Shown here one piece after another: positions 33,602 to 44,795 of a stretch of DNA of 64,000 nt. The first letter of the stretch is position 1. Every line of letters begins with the position of its first letter. The stretch lies in assembly GCA_000711775.1 (NCBI GenBank), contig ARYC01017818.1:29551-93550 (forward strand). Reading direction: 5' to 3'. The notes beneath the pieces are model-generated. The model worked only from the letters and a program-made list of their open reading frames with translations, was not told where the DNA came from and did no database searches. Both the position numbers and the translations under genes were made by a program. The stretch comes from Oxytricha trifallax (taxonomy: Eukaryota; Ciliophora; Spirotrichea; Sporadotrichida; Oxytrichidae).

Positions 33602-35203
33602 ATGGAATCACCCAATGATCAAATGAAAAGAGTTGAGGCTCAAGAAATGATATCAATATTCAGAAGTAAGGAAGATCTCTATCGATACCTAACTTTACAT
33701 GGTAAGATAACTTGATGACTATTAACATATTATACAGTTGGTTTATTCCTTCCAACGATGGAAGGTACCAAAATTTCATTCTTAAAAGCAATACTTTGTG
33801 AGGAGAAGAAAGCTTTTAAAAATAAAGAGATTAAACTAAGCTAAAATTTTTTGAAAATAAATCGAATTTAATTTGAAATATACATTAATGAATATAAAGG
33901 TGCAAAGGTTAATTAAGACAATTAAGAATGCATAAGGTAAAGCCCTAATTAGGGCATTTAATTTAGTTATTTCTCAATAAGCTTATTTCCAATCAACCCA
34001 AGATATTCTGACTTCCTTCCTTGAGCTTATAAGCTCATAAGTGTGGGCTTATAAGCTCAAAATCTTCCAAAATCACCCACTTCAAGGGTCATTTTCCAAA
34101 AATCTGTTTTTTAAGTAAAAGTCTTATAGAGGGCTATAATGCCCATTTTATGTTAATTCTTAATTAAAGTAGAAATTATATATTAAAATTTTAAATTCAT
34201 ATTTTAAAACGTAATAAATTTAAGGCTGATTTAAATTCTCTATAGAGAATTCTATTAAAACTAATTTAAGTTTAATTTTTAATGATTTTTAATAATTAAA
34301 GCCTAATAATTTCTACTTTAATTAAGAATTAACATAAAATGGGCATTATAGCCCTCTATAAGACTTTTACTTAAAAACCAGATTTTTGGAAAATGACCCT
34401 TGAAGTGGGTGATTTTGGAAGATTTTGAGCTTATAAGCCCACACTTATGAGCTTATAAGCTCAAGGAAGGAAGTCAGAATATCTTGGGTTGATTGGAAAT
34501 AAGCTTATTGAGAAATAACTAAATTAAATGCCCTAATTAGGGCTTTACCTTATGCATTCTTAATTGTCTTAATTAACCTTTGCACCTTTATATTCATTAA
34601 TGTATATTTCAAATTAAATTCGATTTATTTTCAAAAAATTTTAGCTTAATAGAAATTCCCAACTACCCTGAGATTTCAGTCACTAATCTTTATGAGGATG
34701 CCATGTAAGATGAGGAAGTGGTAGTTTACCCTCCTACCAAGAAGCAACTTTCTAATAAACTCCCAGAAAGGAACTTCTTCTTTGGTGTTCTTGGTACAAT
34801 AAAAGAGGAGTATCTCAGAGATATTATTGAAGAAGCACATAAGAAACGACATTCTATCTCTTCCTGAAGACTAGAAGAAGTAAGGCATTCTATTAAGCTC
34901 AGCTAGGCTAGAGGAACTTAAGAAGCATCCTTATCTTTCAAGTAAGCTTTGATATATAACTTTGTAGGAAAATCTGGCACTGGTATATATCTTATGAAAG
35001 AGCATGCTAAGGTTCATAGAGAGAGAAAGTCACAGAAAATTCATGAAGTGAGCAAGAGACTTTATAAAGATCTTTAAAAGCCAGATGAAATGAACATAGA
35101 TGCAGGAGCTGGCACAAAGAGAAGAAATATGGGCCCAATCAAGCCATAAGAAGAGGAGAAGAAAGAGAAGCCAAACCCATTTATGGGCCAGTTTAATATG
35201 TGA
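33602..35203 (+). pseudogene. TBE 22-kDa-type ORF, copy B, split by a palindrome
   Basis: ATG at 33602: MESPNDQMKRVEAQEMISIF, then after two TGAs near 33715, LFLPTMEGTKISFLKAILCE. An 808-bp palindrome interrupts at 33839; coding resumes IEIPNYPEISVTNLYEDAM, KLPERNFFFGVLGTIKEEY, YLMKEHAKVHRERKSQK and ends PNPFMGQFNM, TGA 35201-35203. Co-linear with copy A and copy C. Confidence 0.85.
33839..34646. mobile_element. Palindromic element, two 340-bp arms, inside the TBE-B 22-kDa gene
   Basis: The arms 33839-34178 and 34308-34646 are near-perfect inverted copies starting AGCTAAAATTTTTTGAAAAT. TA flanks both sides (33837-33838, 34647-34648). The arms contain internal symmetric motifs (AGCTTATAAGCTCATAAG). 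No convincing ORF. Unlike the other palindrome it appears non-coding, but it shares the TA target and foldback form. Confidence 0.85.
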
Positions 35204-35209
35204 ATATAT

Positions 35210-36274
35210 TCATTCGTTTAAATCTAAAACTTATTTATAAACATTCATTCTTCCCTCTCTCGCACAAATTGTTGTCTTATCTACGCTCACTCTCTTACAG
35301 CTGCTTTGAATCAAGTCTACTGTATCGATGGGCAAGTCATGCATAAGATGATACAGCAGCAGCTTCTTGTAGTGAGTCTTGATTTAACTCCAGTAGAATT
35401 CTATTCCATTAAATTAAGGGCTATAAGGAACGTTGTATACAGGAGTTATGTTTAACTCTTCATAAGCTTTCTTAGACTCCTTAGTCTTATGAACTGACAG
35501 GTTATCAACAAACAGGATGATCTCTTGGTTGCTATACTTCTCTCTGAGCTTATGTAGGAACTCTATATACTACTCTCGCTTAATAGAGCGAGGGTGAATA
35601 ACATAACTCTCTAAGCCTGAATCTTCACTTATACCAGCTAAAATTGCATGGGTGACTACCTTTACTTTTTAGTCATAAACTTCTATGTTATCATACTTCT
35701 TGTACCATGACTTATTAATAAAAGTGTTGAACGTAAACCCAGCTTCATCTGCATGAATAAACTTGATGTTATTATCAATAGCTCTCTGCATTTAATCATA
35801 CATATAGTTTAAATTATTACTATAAAATGGCACTGTAAAATCAATCACTCTCTTCAATCTGTTGACAGTCTTGAAAGTAATACCATTTCGTCTATAAATA
35901 TTGGCTATAGTCTAAGGAGAGATACGCATGTCTGGAAACTTGCGATGAAACATGACAGCTCGTTAGTCAAGAGGAAAGTGAGCCCAATACTTTAATGTCT
36001 TAGAGTCACAGAGATAGTCAATATGGACCTGTGAGAACTTTTATTTTCTTGGAGGATGTTTTCAAGAGCCTGAGTTATAATGTTAAACAGCTAACAAGCA
36101 ATGATACCTAACAGTTAAGGCACTCTTGTGTAGGAGTCTTTTTATGGCTGTATAATTCAGCACTGGTTTTACTTAGTCTATATTAATACTTGTACCAGAC
36201 CTAAGCTTACGCAGTAAATCTAAATATTACTCATCATAAAGAGACCCAATATTTCGCTAATTTCTATTTCTCAT
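35210..36274 (-). CDS. TBE transposase, copy B
   Basis: ATG at 36274 (MRNRNQRNIGSLYDEQ), ending NVYKQVLDLNE with TGA at 35210-35212, 354 codons. Catalytic residues are present: KFIHADEAGF, ILFVDNLSVHKTK and PQFNGIEFYW. One in-frame TGA at 36062-36064 falls in the linker between the N-terminal region and the core (GS-TGA-KHPPRK), where copy A reads through. Otherwise co-linear with copy A. The natural TGA end here shows TGA is the stop in this genome. Confidence 0.88.
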
Positions 36275-36374
36275 TTTGCAATTTGACTTAATTTCTCTAC
36301 TAACCCCAATAAGACCCCAACTATTCCCTACAAATCAAAGCACTTATAAACCTCTCTAAGGGGTTTTGGGGTTT

Positions 36375-36600
36375 ATATTGTAGGAATGTAGAATAAAACA
36401 AGTGCTGGGAGTAAAGTGTTGAGCTAATCATAACAAATTAATAGTCAAATTTTGGCAAGCTAAGCAGGTGCTAATACTGGAAAGAATGGATCAGTTGAAA
36501 TTAAGATAATATTAATTATATCTAAATTTATAAAGTTTTTTTCTTATAAACTAATTACATTATATTTATATGGTCTTTAAATTGAGTTTACTTTTATTTT
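36375..36600 (+). CDS. Downstream MDS of the lectin-like gene, with a hydrophobic segment
   Basis: Immediately beyond TBE copy B the plus strand reads GMQNKTSAGSKVLSQSQQIN then GANTGKNGSVEIKIILIISK, i.e. a polar linker running into a hydrophobic, possibly membrane-spanning stretch, fitting the end of a type I cargo receptor. Assignment to the 29578 gene rests on position and strand only. After about 36600 the DNA is AT-rich to 37080 with no gene seen. Confidence 0.35.
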
Positions 36601-37097
36601 GGATTTTTACTTTTTTATTCATGAAATTGTGAGCTTTAATGAAAAAAGAAATGTATCTAATTTACTTTATCTCTCTCATATTTAATGATTATTTATTTTA
36701 ATAAGAAACTTATATAATTTATACATCTTATAAAAATAAATTTTGGTGCATAAAAACTAGTATTAAATTGATGGAACATATGGGGACTAAGAAGATATTA
36801 TAAGCGTCGTATTTTTTAATTTAAAAGAATGCTAATTTAAAATCCTGCAAAGTATTAGAATTATAAACATATTAGAGTAAATATTACATAAAACATTATC
36901 AGAAAAAAGTATAATAATACAGAGGTTTTCAGATTTGAATTTAAAAAAATACAATTCATCAATATGTAATTTTCATTTAGTTTTCAAAAGCTTTTGTTTT
37001 TAAATAATAAATTAGAAAGATCAGAAACCAATTTCTGCTTTAACAAATGAAAAACTAATTACAGGTAAAAATTTAAAACATCACGTATCAATTAACG

Positions 37098-38354
37098 ATG
37101 GAGTAACCTCTTCATAAGTTTAAAAGAAAACTATAGTCTTAGGTCAGCAATGCACAAATCAGCCATGAAACTAGAATAAAACTAATTGTGGAAGCACTCG
37201 CGTGCATGAAGACAGCAGATCTTAATCAAGACCTTCATATTAATCAAAAGTTCTTACAGCTAGTAGTAAAAACTAGGGACCTTAATAAAATTATAATGAT
37301 GATTCGTAATAATTGAAGTAGTAATAAATAGATGATAAGAAAAATCCAAAGTCCAAAAGGTGTATATATAAATCTACTAAATTACATCATATATTCCATT
37401 AAGCTTTAATGGGATCAGTAAAAAGATTCATAATTCAGTTTTGGGTAAGTTACAATTTTATACTTACTTGAGTATGGTATTGGTGTAAAAGTTAAAGGGG
37501 TAGAACAATTTAGACAAGTTTATCAGGGAAAAGCCCATAGATGCATAATTACAGATTTGAACCCACGAACAAACTATAGAATAAGAGTCTGTCCAACAAT
37601 AGCTCAGGCTGATAATCCAAAGGAAGTTCAAGAGATTGGAGAGTGGTCGGAAGTACTTTAAGTTTAAACTTTAGACAATCAAAAGATTAACACTTCTACT
37701 TTAAATGATGAAAGTGTATAGAAACTCAATCAATGCTCACAAGATACACGAGATCTTTAGAGTATGGAAATGGATAATTCATTTATAAGTCAATATTCAG
37801 TGACAAACTTGCATTAGCATACAAATCGATAGTCAAATTAACTAAGTGGCAATGATTTTTTTATCTTTAACAAGCCAACATACACTCATAGAGAAGAAGA
37901 ATGGACTTTTGGAAAACATTTCTTCTAAGTAGATTCAGCCATCTAAGAAAATCTAATAAGCCAAACTGATTATAACTTTACTTGCTTCTTAACTGTAGGT
38001 TTGATATGCACTGTAGCAACAAAAAACTCATCTCAATCAAAGTCTTAAGATAAAACTCCAATGAAAGTTCCTTCTAATTAACATAAAAAGAAAAATGAAC
38101 CAGTAAAGAAGGAAGAAATTGAGCAAGTAATAGTTGGTTGCAAAGTTGGAATTAAAGATTAAGCTTAGGTTTAAGTGTATGTTAATTTAAAGAAGCATTT
38201 ACTTCTTTTAATTGCAAACGGCAAAATACATGAAAAATTTTACTTTAATAGTTAAATTTATCCTTATGGATGTTTAGAAAAGGCTAGTTTGTAAATAAGT
38301 ATCATTTAATAAACAATAATAAAAATCTTATTATTTTTAAATATAAATATGTGA
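37098..38354 (+). CDS. Fibronectin-III-like domain protein
   Basis: A Ser/Asn/Gln-rich N-terminal part (RSQSRPSYQSKVLTASSK, about 37200-37290) is followed by an uninterrupted frame from about 37473. It shows an FN3-like pattern: EYGIGVKVKGVEQFRQVY, CIITDLNPRTNYRIRVC (the classical L.P.T.Y..RV strand), and GEWSEVLQVQT. Then a long tail (FIFNKPTYTHREEEWTFG, KKHLLLLIANGKIHEKF) continues to TGA at 38352. A frame change and about 20-50 bp of AT-rich DNA near 37450 suggest an intron or IES. Both Trp here are TGG. FN3 domains mediate protein contacts; the precise role is unknown. Confidence 0.5.
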
Positions 38355-38624
38355 ATCATAATCATGAGGTCGCAATGAAAATCTATTCTGAGGGTCTGTA
38401 TATTCTCTCTAAAATTTGTTTCCAAATGTCGATATGAGTGAAATTTAATTGTAATTAAGGTATATTAAGCGTGTACAAGTTTGATTTGATAAATTATTAT
38501 TTTAAATTAAAAATATGTTGACTTAGAACTCAAAACCCATTTTTTTATATCAGAATGTCTTGACTATTTAACTATTTATTATAATTTAAATATCAACTTA
38601 TTCGAAAAGCTTTAACATCTTCAA

Positions 38625-39866
38625 ATGGAACGCTTAATTCCGGCTCAATTATCAGAACCTAGTAAGGAAAGCACATGTTTTTAATACTTCTCCAGCAAGG
38701 GCCCAAAGAATGACTGCCTAAAACTATGCGACCTCAGCCGTAATGTACACATAGTCTTATGCGAGTATCTATCTTTCTTCTAAATTGTGATGCTAACAGC
38801 GTCAAACAAAAGGGTCAAAACGAAGCATGATAATTTCTTGGAGCCCTCTCATGAGGTTTCCTATTTCAAAAGGCGGGCAATAATAAACTTTTAGAGCTTC
38901 TTCTTTGAGCAATTCCCTTGTACTGAAGTTTTCTTTGAGAGAATGAGTTCTATATCTAGTTGCTCAACTGTGGCTTCATCCTCCACTTCCAGCTTCCTCC
39001 CACTTACTAAGCAATCATCCTTATGTATACAGAGCACCATAACTTTACCCATTTTTTCAAAGCAGCTATCTTCCTGCAATCTATTTGAACTGGCTATGGA
39101 AGCTGAATTTAATAGAGAATGCAGAAAATAGCTATTAGAAAAAAATGATGAAAATAAAACATCAAACTACATCGACGAAACTTATAGAAAATGGCGTGAT
39201 CTCTATTTAGAAGTGCTTAAAAATAAATAGAAGTTTGTTGATTAATCTAAAAATGAATTTTATTCTGCTTTCGTTTAAGAACCAGAAGAGTATGCTAGAG
39301 AAATATTCTTAGATCCTTCTTTATGTGAAAATCCAACGTTTGCTTTTGCCTTAATTAACTATACTTAATCAAAAGATCTGCATTCTATGAATCTTTCATT
39401 ACTTATAGAGAAACTTTTACTCAAAAAGGATTCTTTTATAGGACAGAAAAGATTCTAGTACAAGGCTTTCATAATTGCTTCACAAAACATTGAATTGATT
39501 ATACTAAGTAAGTTCTGTGGGAAGTTAATCAGGACATGTAACTAAGGTATCAAGAAAGTGAAGCGTTTAGAACTCTTATTGCTTCTCTAGTTAATGGGAA
39601 TAAACAATAAATTTTATCTTCTTAGTATGAATACGGTTTTTCTCATTCTACAACAATTATCAAGATTTTTTTCAATTAGTGAATTGTAGAAATAAATTAT
39701 TCTTTATATTAATTTTAACATACATATAAATAAAATAAAGTAACTAAGTAAATGGTACAATAATAATCATTAATTCCAAGGATATATTGCGAAAAATAGA
39801 AATAAAATAAAATTTCTTTACTATCTCTTCATTAATGTAATTATAATGTTTGATAACTTATTTTGA
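38625..39866 (+). CDS. Clean 413-codon ORF, possible F-box-like N-terminus
   Basis: ATG at 38625 (MERLIPAQLSEPSKES) to TGA at 39864 without interruption, with many TAA/TAG read as Q. The segment LSRNVHIVLCEYLSFFQIVM is reminiscent of an F-box helix pair but too divergent to claim. It has a Ser-rich middle (SSISSCSTVASSSTSSFLPL), a charged segment (ETYRKWRDLYLEVLKNKQ) and a helical C-terminal half (LIEKLLLKKDSFIGQKRF). The last 50 codons become AT-biased and may be non-coding. This is the cleanest unrecognised host ORF in the window, probably one large MDS. Function unknown. Confidence 0.55.
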
Positions 39867-40220
39867 TGATTATATGATAAATAAAATTAAGTTTATTAAA
39901 TTAAAGATTGAGTAAATATGAATTGAATTGATTTTTAAAAAAATGAGAGGTAATATCTAGAAGTTTCTGATCTATTTTTAAATCTGGTGTGAATCCTGAA
40001 TTATTCAAAAATTATATAGTTAAGCGAATTCATATATATCAAATTTAATAACTATGAGTTGATCATCAGAAATAATTTATAATAACTTATTTTTACAATT
40101 ATAATAGTTGCAGCCAGACACACTTTTGGAGCAGCTGCTTTAACATATAGTGTTTTAAGTTTCATTGAGATGTTAAAATTATGATAGCTTTAAAGCTAGA
40201 TTATATGTTGATTTAAGTTT
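39867..40220. other. AT-rich stretch without a recognisable gene
   Basis: AT-rich DNA between the 413-codon ORF and the nested repeat structure. No coding-like block seen on either strand. Confidence 0.4.
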
Positions 40221-41213
40221 TTTATCTTCGATAGTCATTGTTTAAAACAGTGTCTCTCGAGGATTTTTTAATTTTTTAAAGCATAAATAAGTCATTGTTA
40301 AAAATAATCATATATTTACTTATCTAATAAAATTATTTTTTTTCTTAAATAACTTAATTACATCCTTAAGGATATAGTCATAAATCTGTTAAAATTTTTA
40401 GGGTGCCTTATTAGGATTCCTTAATTTAACTTAGTGGTAAAAAATGATATTTTAACTTAAGATAGAAAAATGTTCTTATTCTATTAGGAATTATCTTATT
40501 TCCTTTTAGATATCGAGAAATTTAGATAGATAGATAGATAGATAATCGCTAAAGGCAAGTGAAATTAAAAATCTAGAAATCAAAAATTCTAGACTTAATA
40601 TATAATCTATTTATTACTATTACTACTACTAAATATAAAATACCTTAAATTAGTTAGTTAGGTATAAACATTAGGTTTCTCAAAGATCTTTGCTGGTGCA
40701 CTGAAGACTGCCAGTTCGGTCCCTGCCTGCAACTAGGGTGTTCTCCAGGGCGGCACATCCCGCGCCTCCAATGTGATCGGTAGTCTGATTTTTTATTTTA
40801 TTTGTTGTTGTTGTCCTTGTCGTATGTTTTCCAGATGTCGTCGATGCACTTTTCAATGATGGAGTTTTGAGTAGTTTTCTTGAATTCGTAGGCATCGAGA
40901 TCCTTGGAGTTGTCGTCATCAGCAATCCACCTAGTAGTTATAGAACTAGGCCCTTCGGCGGCAGCTTCTATTTTTGCAGCAATAGTAGTACTGGCTTGTT
41001 CCTGGGGGCCACTTCCCTCGCCCTCAACTACATCAGCTTTCTTTTTTTGTTTTTGGTCCAGCTTCCCTCTTTAGTAGTAATAGTAATAAATAGATTGATA
41101 TCGAGAAATTTATTTGAAAATATTAAAAAATATTGACAAAAATGTTGATAAAAATGTTTAAATTTTGAATCCTCGAGAGACACTGTTTTAAAAGATGACT
41201 CTCGAAGATCATA
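40221..41213. mobile_element. Nested inverted-repeat element enclosing a GC-rich coding fragment
   Basis: Outer inverted repeats of about 45 bp (40221-40265 and 41168-41213; core TTTAAAACAGTGTCTCTCGA). Inside, a 16-bp direct repeat GATATCGAGAAATTTA at 40509-40524 and 41097-41112. Inside that, an inner inverted pair ATCTATTTATTACTATTACT at about 40606-40631 and 41070-41095. The innermost 40680-41065 is strikingly GC-rich and encodes part of an EF-hand-like protein. A (GATA)n tract lies at 40521-40543. Confidence 0.6.
40680..41065 (-). CDS. EF-hand-like fragment (GC-rich MDS)
   Basis: On the minus strand the open frame reads LDQKQKKKADVVEGEGSGP, then WIADDDNSKDLDAYEFKKTT, IEKCIDDIWKTYDKDNNNKQ. 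Two acidic Dx[D/N]x[S/N] loops with flanking helices resemble paired EF-hands, the second (YDKDNNNK) lacking its end. The G+C content is far above its surroundings. It has no start or natural stop, so it is an internal MDS whose partners lie elsewhere, or a transferred fragment. EF-hand assignment is from spacing only. Confidence 0.45.
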
Positions 41214-41473
41214 ATAATATGAAGTTTAGATTTAATATTTAAAACTTAAATATTTTTTTAATTAATTTTAATTATTAAAAAAATGGAGATTTTTAGATAA
41301 AAACCTCCTTATGTCTCCTTTAGCATCAATCAATTCTTTAATCAGATGCAACTATTGTAAATGTTATCAAAATAAGGTAATTATAAATTAAATTATTGAA
41401 AGGCATTCTTAAAATTTAGTAAAGATTAATAAAAACAATCAGGATATAAATGTGGAAAACATAAACACTAAAA

Positions 41474-41514
41474 GTGGGGCAAAAGTAAAAAAAAAATTGC
41501 TACTTTTGCCCCAC
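41474..41514. repeat. Perfect 14-bp-stem hairpin
   Basis: GTGGGGCAAAAGTA (41474-41487) and its exact reverse complement (41501-41514) around a 13-nt A-rich loop. It lies in non-coding AT-rich DNA; a terminator, a tiny foldback remnant or a structured germline motif are all possible. Confidence 0.6.
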
Positions 41515-41689
41515 ATTTTTGACACCACAATATTTAAACATGATTTTAATAATTTATTGTAGTTAATATTATTCTTTTGTTAGTTATGATGATATTTGAA
41601 TATTTATTTCTACAATTTACTAACTGAAAAAAATCATGATAAATGAAAAATGTAACAAGTTAACTAAGATCATCATCCGCCTAATTTCC

Positions 41690-44610
41690 TCAAAATTCCA
41701 GCTAAAATGAGGACTATTGCTGTAACAAGTCTCGCTCAGAAGTGCTCAATAATCTTATGCCTGATCGTAATTTTTTGCCTTGAGTATCTAACAATTTTTA
41801 GCTCTAGATATGATAGATATTGACGACAGTGATGAACTGGAACTTGCTTTGGCGTTCTTATAAAATCTGTAGATGACAAATTCTTGAGAGAAAGCAAAGC
41901 AGTCTAGTATTTCGCCTTTTGAGTGTTGCCTCAGTACCCATAAAGTTCCCTAAACTCCTATAATAGAGCTTATATTGCAATATTTCGTCATATGCCCTAA
42001 GGTAAGTAATAAACCCTCTCTGTGATTAATTTACGTATTTTACCTATATCGTCTAATAAATTCTTAAGAACTTTTCATTTTAGGTAATTATAATTGCTTT
42101 GTAATGCTCATAACTAGCAACTTAATTTTATTCTTTAACAAATAAATATGCCTCCTCCTTAAAAGTAGAATTTCTACATTTATCTTGAGGACTATATTTA
42201 TAAGCTCAAATCTTTTATGCTTACTTTTCATGAATCCCAATTTGCTTTTATTCTAAATTCTTTAAAGAATTATGAAAAATTTCCGATTTTATACTTTTAG
42301 TATTTGATTGTCAAAGAGAAGAACTTAAGATTCTTACTGAAAAAGTTTCACACAACTTTGTAATTTAAGATTCATACAGTGAAACGCTCATTAAGTAAAA
42401 AATCGTGTTCTTAAAGAGAATTGAATAAGCACCCATATTACTGTTATTTTATACTGTTGGAATTAATGGACTCAATTATCAATTAATTTTAAAGGGTTTT
42501 TATGAATTAAGTTAGAAAAACATTTTTAAACATTATCTGGATGAATGAAACTTACAGAAAATAAAGAGAAAATTTACTCTACGTGATAAAAAAGGAAATC
42601 ACACCTATTCACTAAATTGACAGAATTGATGAACTCATTGAGAAAAAGAAACGCTTCGCAAAATTATCAACTTGATTCATTAAATGGAGTTCAATTTTGA
42701 AAATGAAAGCCCCTTTTTAAAAGCAACTAAATCTCCGAAGTCTTCAAAAGGTATTATTTGTCATTTTAATTTCTTTTAGCTATAAATTTGAATTATGTTT
42801 GTAATTTGTTAACAATTATAAATCTGACAATTACGAAATAACTGCTGATAAATACAAAGACTTAGAAGCGCATCTTTGCAAAACAGTAAGGTACATGTTC
42901 AAGCATATGCTGAGAAGTTCCCACACAGTAAATTAGTTTGCTTAGCATTTTCACCAGTATGAGAGCTACGAATTCACAAAAATTCATGAGCTCATGTACT
43001 TTTATATTGCTACCAAGAAGCATTACCTCTCAATCGCATTTCGCAAGGAATTCTAAACAAGACTAGAGAATAATAAATTTCAAAAATCATTTCAATATTC
43101 AGGAAATTCAAGCCCGCTCGTTTCAAAATAGAATGCTTTCCTTGACCTCAACTTGAATTAAATTATACCCTGTGAACTAATTAACTCTTTTTAACTATTT
43201 AAGATAGAATCCTTAAATATGTTCATAACTGAATAATCTATGTTTATTAACACCCTTTAGCCTTACTATTTACTATAATACTATATTATTGTTTCAAAGC
43301 TAACTCGCTAACTCTTTCTTCCACTAATTTATTAGAAATCTAATGAAGGAAATAAAATTTAAGGAGTTCATGGAATGCGATTAATTCATGCAATAATTGT
43401 TTGTTCTCTTCCATATTGATCAGCATTCTAAGAATTAATTTACTCATGATCTGAATCAATAAATAGTTCAATATCACTAAGAGTTAGACAACCTCAGGAG
43501 ACAGTTTCCACATCTATACGGGGAAGAGCTTTACAATTAGGAGAAGAAGCAAAGCGAAATGGCGTCTGCAAAACTTGGTTACTCAGTTCTTTTAAAATAA
43601 TTGCTAGAGTGGTCCATTTACATTAATTGGTAAAATTAACTATTATTGTTTTTAATTTTAAATAGCTTCAGATGAGGATGACGATTTAATTGAGTCAATC
43701 ATGACACCTGAACTTAATCGGAGCTATTCCTACCAGAAAAGGCAATATCAAAGAGCATTCAGGGGTATTGTTTTAGAAGTATTTCAGCTTACTGAAGAAG
43801 GCTTTGACTTCAAAAACAAGATTAAAAAGATGCAACAAGAAGAACATCAGAGGATGGTTGATCAGCTTTAAGCTTAAATTAACAACTTCAATTAAACTAT
43901 TTAATAAAGGGGAAATTAATAGAATAATATAGCTTAAATGGTAGTTTCTCCAAAATTTTTGAATAAATTACTTATTTCTAGTTAATTCTACCATCCTTTA
44001 AAATTGAGTTTAGCAATAATGTCTAAGTGCCCTAAATTTAGCAGTAAAATCTCCATGCAACATAGTCCCAACCTCTCCCTTTAACGCCACAAATTTAACA
44101 AGCCTCCTTGTAACCTCTTCCAGATTTGTCCCTTGACGATTTGGATGATAATTTACCTGACCCCTCAAAGTTGATGGCTACTTTTAACACGGAACCCAGA
44201 CAGCAAAGCCAATCGTTGACAAATGAATTGTCTATAACGATAACATGCTGATAGGGCCAGGAATTGGAGGCATGTAAAACTTAAATTTTGGAAATTTCAA
44301 CTAGTTTTCTGATGTTCATCATGATTATAACAGTGATTTCGGCATGAATTTCTAATTCAATCTTTTCTTAACATAACAAGTAAAACAGCAAAATAAAAAT
44401 ACACAAGAAATAGCTCGCAAAATTATTTAAATGTCATACTTTTAAATAGATTAATCAACTATAGTCCCTTTATAATTTTAATTAAGGACTAGAAACTTTA
44501 ATTATGATAAAACTAATTATTTATCAAAGAAATTAAAAGCAAAATTGAAAGTACAAATTCAATGCTGTGATATTAAAAAGTTTGGCTTCTCTTTCCAAAT
44601 TAAAAACTGA
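41690..44610 (+). CDS. Multi-block gene of unknown function with acidic and Q-rich C-terminus
   Basis: The first block starts ATG at 41707 and runs to a GTAAGT donor near 42001. From about 42150 an uninterrupted 170-codon block (FYIYLEDYIYKLKSFMLTF ... IDELIEKKKRFAKL) looks helical. After a one-base shift and a short GT...AG gap (about 42750-42779) follows NYEITADKYKDLEAHLCKTV and YLSIAFRKEFQTRLENNK, then FMECDQFMQQLFVLFHIDQH and LRRQFPHLYGEELYNQEKK. After a further gap: SDEDDDLIESIMTPELNRSY, a coiled coil (IKKMQQEEHQRMVDQLQ), PLPDLSLDDLDDNLPDPSKL and GIGGMQNLNFGNFNQFSD. One in-frame TGA near 41891. No family recognised; possibly a cytoskeletal or regulatory scaffold. Confidence 0.5.
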
Positions 44611-44795
44611 AATATTATCAAAAAAATAACATATGAAGCAGATTTAAAACTATCTTGAGTTAGAAATGTTTTTAAAGGATAATTTTTATAAATGTTAGAA
44701 GCCATTAAACTTTACTAATTTCTTATTAATTATAATCAAAAACCCAAACAAACAAAGAATTATATTAAATATTTAAAATTCAATTGTATCAAACA

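Larger units (their letters stand above)
30487..36374. mobile_element. TBE copy B, inverted, enlarged by two palindromic insertions
   Basis: The left end CAAAACCCCAAAATCCC and right end GGGGTTTTGGGGTTT share the TBE subterminal TTTGATTTGTAG. The left flank is AAT; the right end is slightly eroded (ATATT follows). Gene order is the mirror of copy A: zinc-finger/kinase (-), 22-kDa (+), transposase (-). Subtracting the two insertions (976 + 808 bp, plus one TA each) leaves about 4.1 kb, matching copy A. Confidence 0.92.

Noticed and set aside
40521..40543. GATA microsatellite as a functional site
   Set aside because: A short simple repeat overlapping the 16-bp direct repeat; it is reported only as part of the nested structure.
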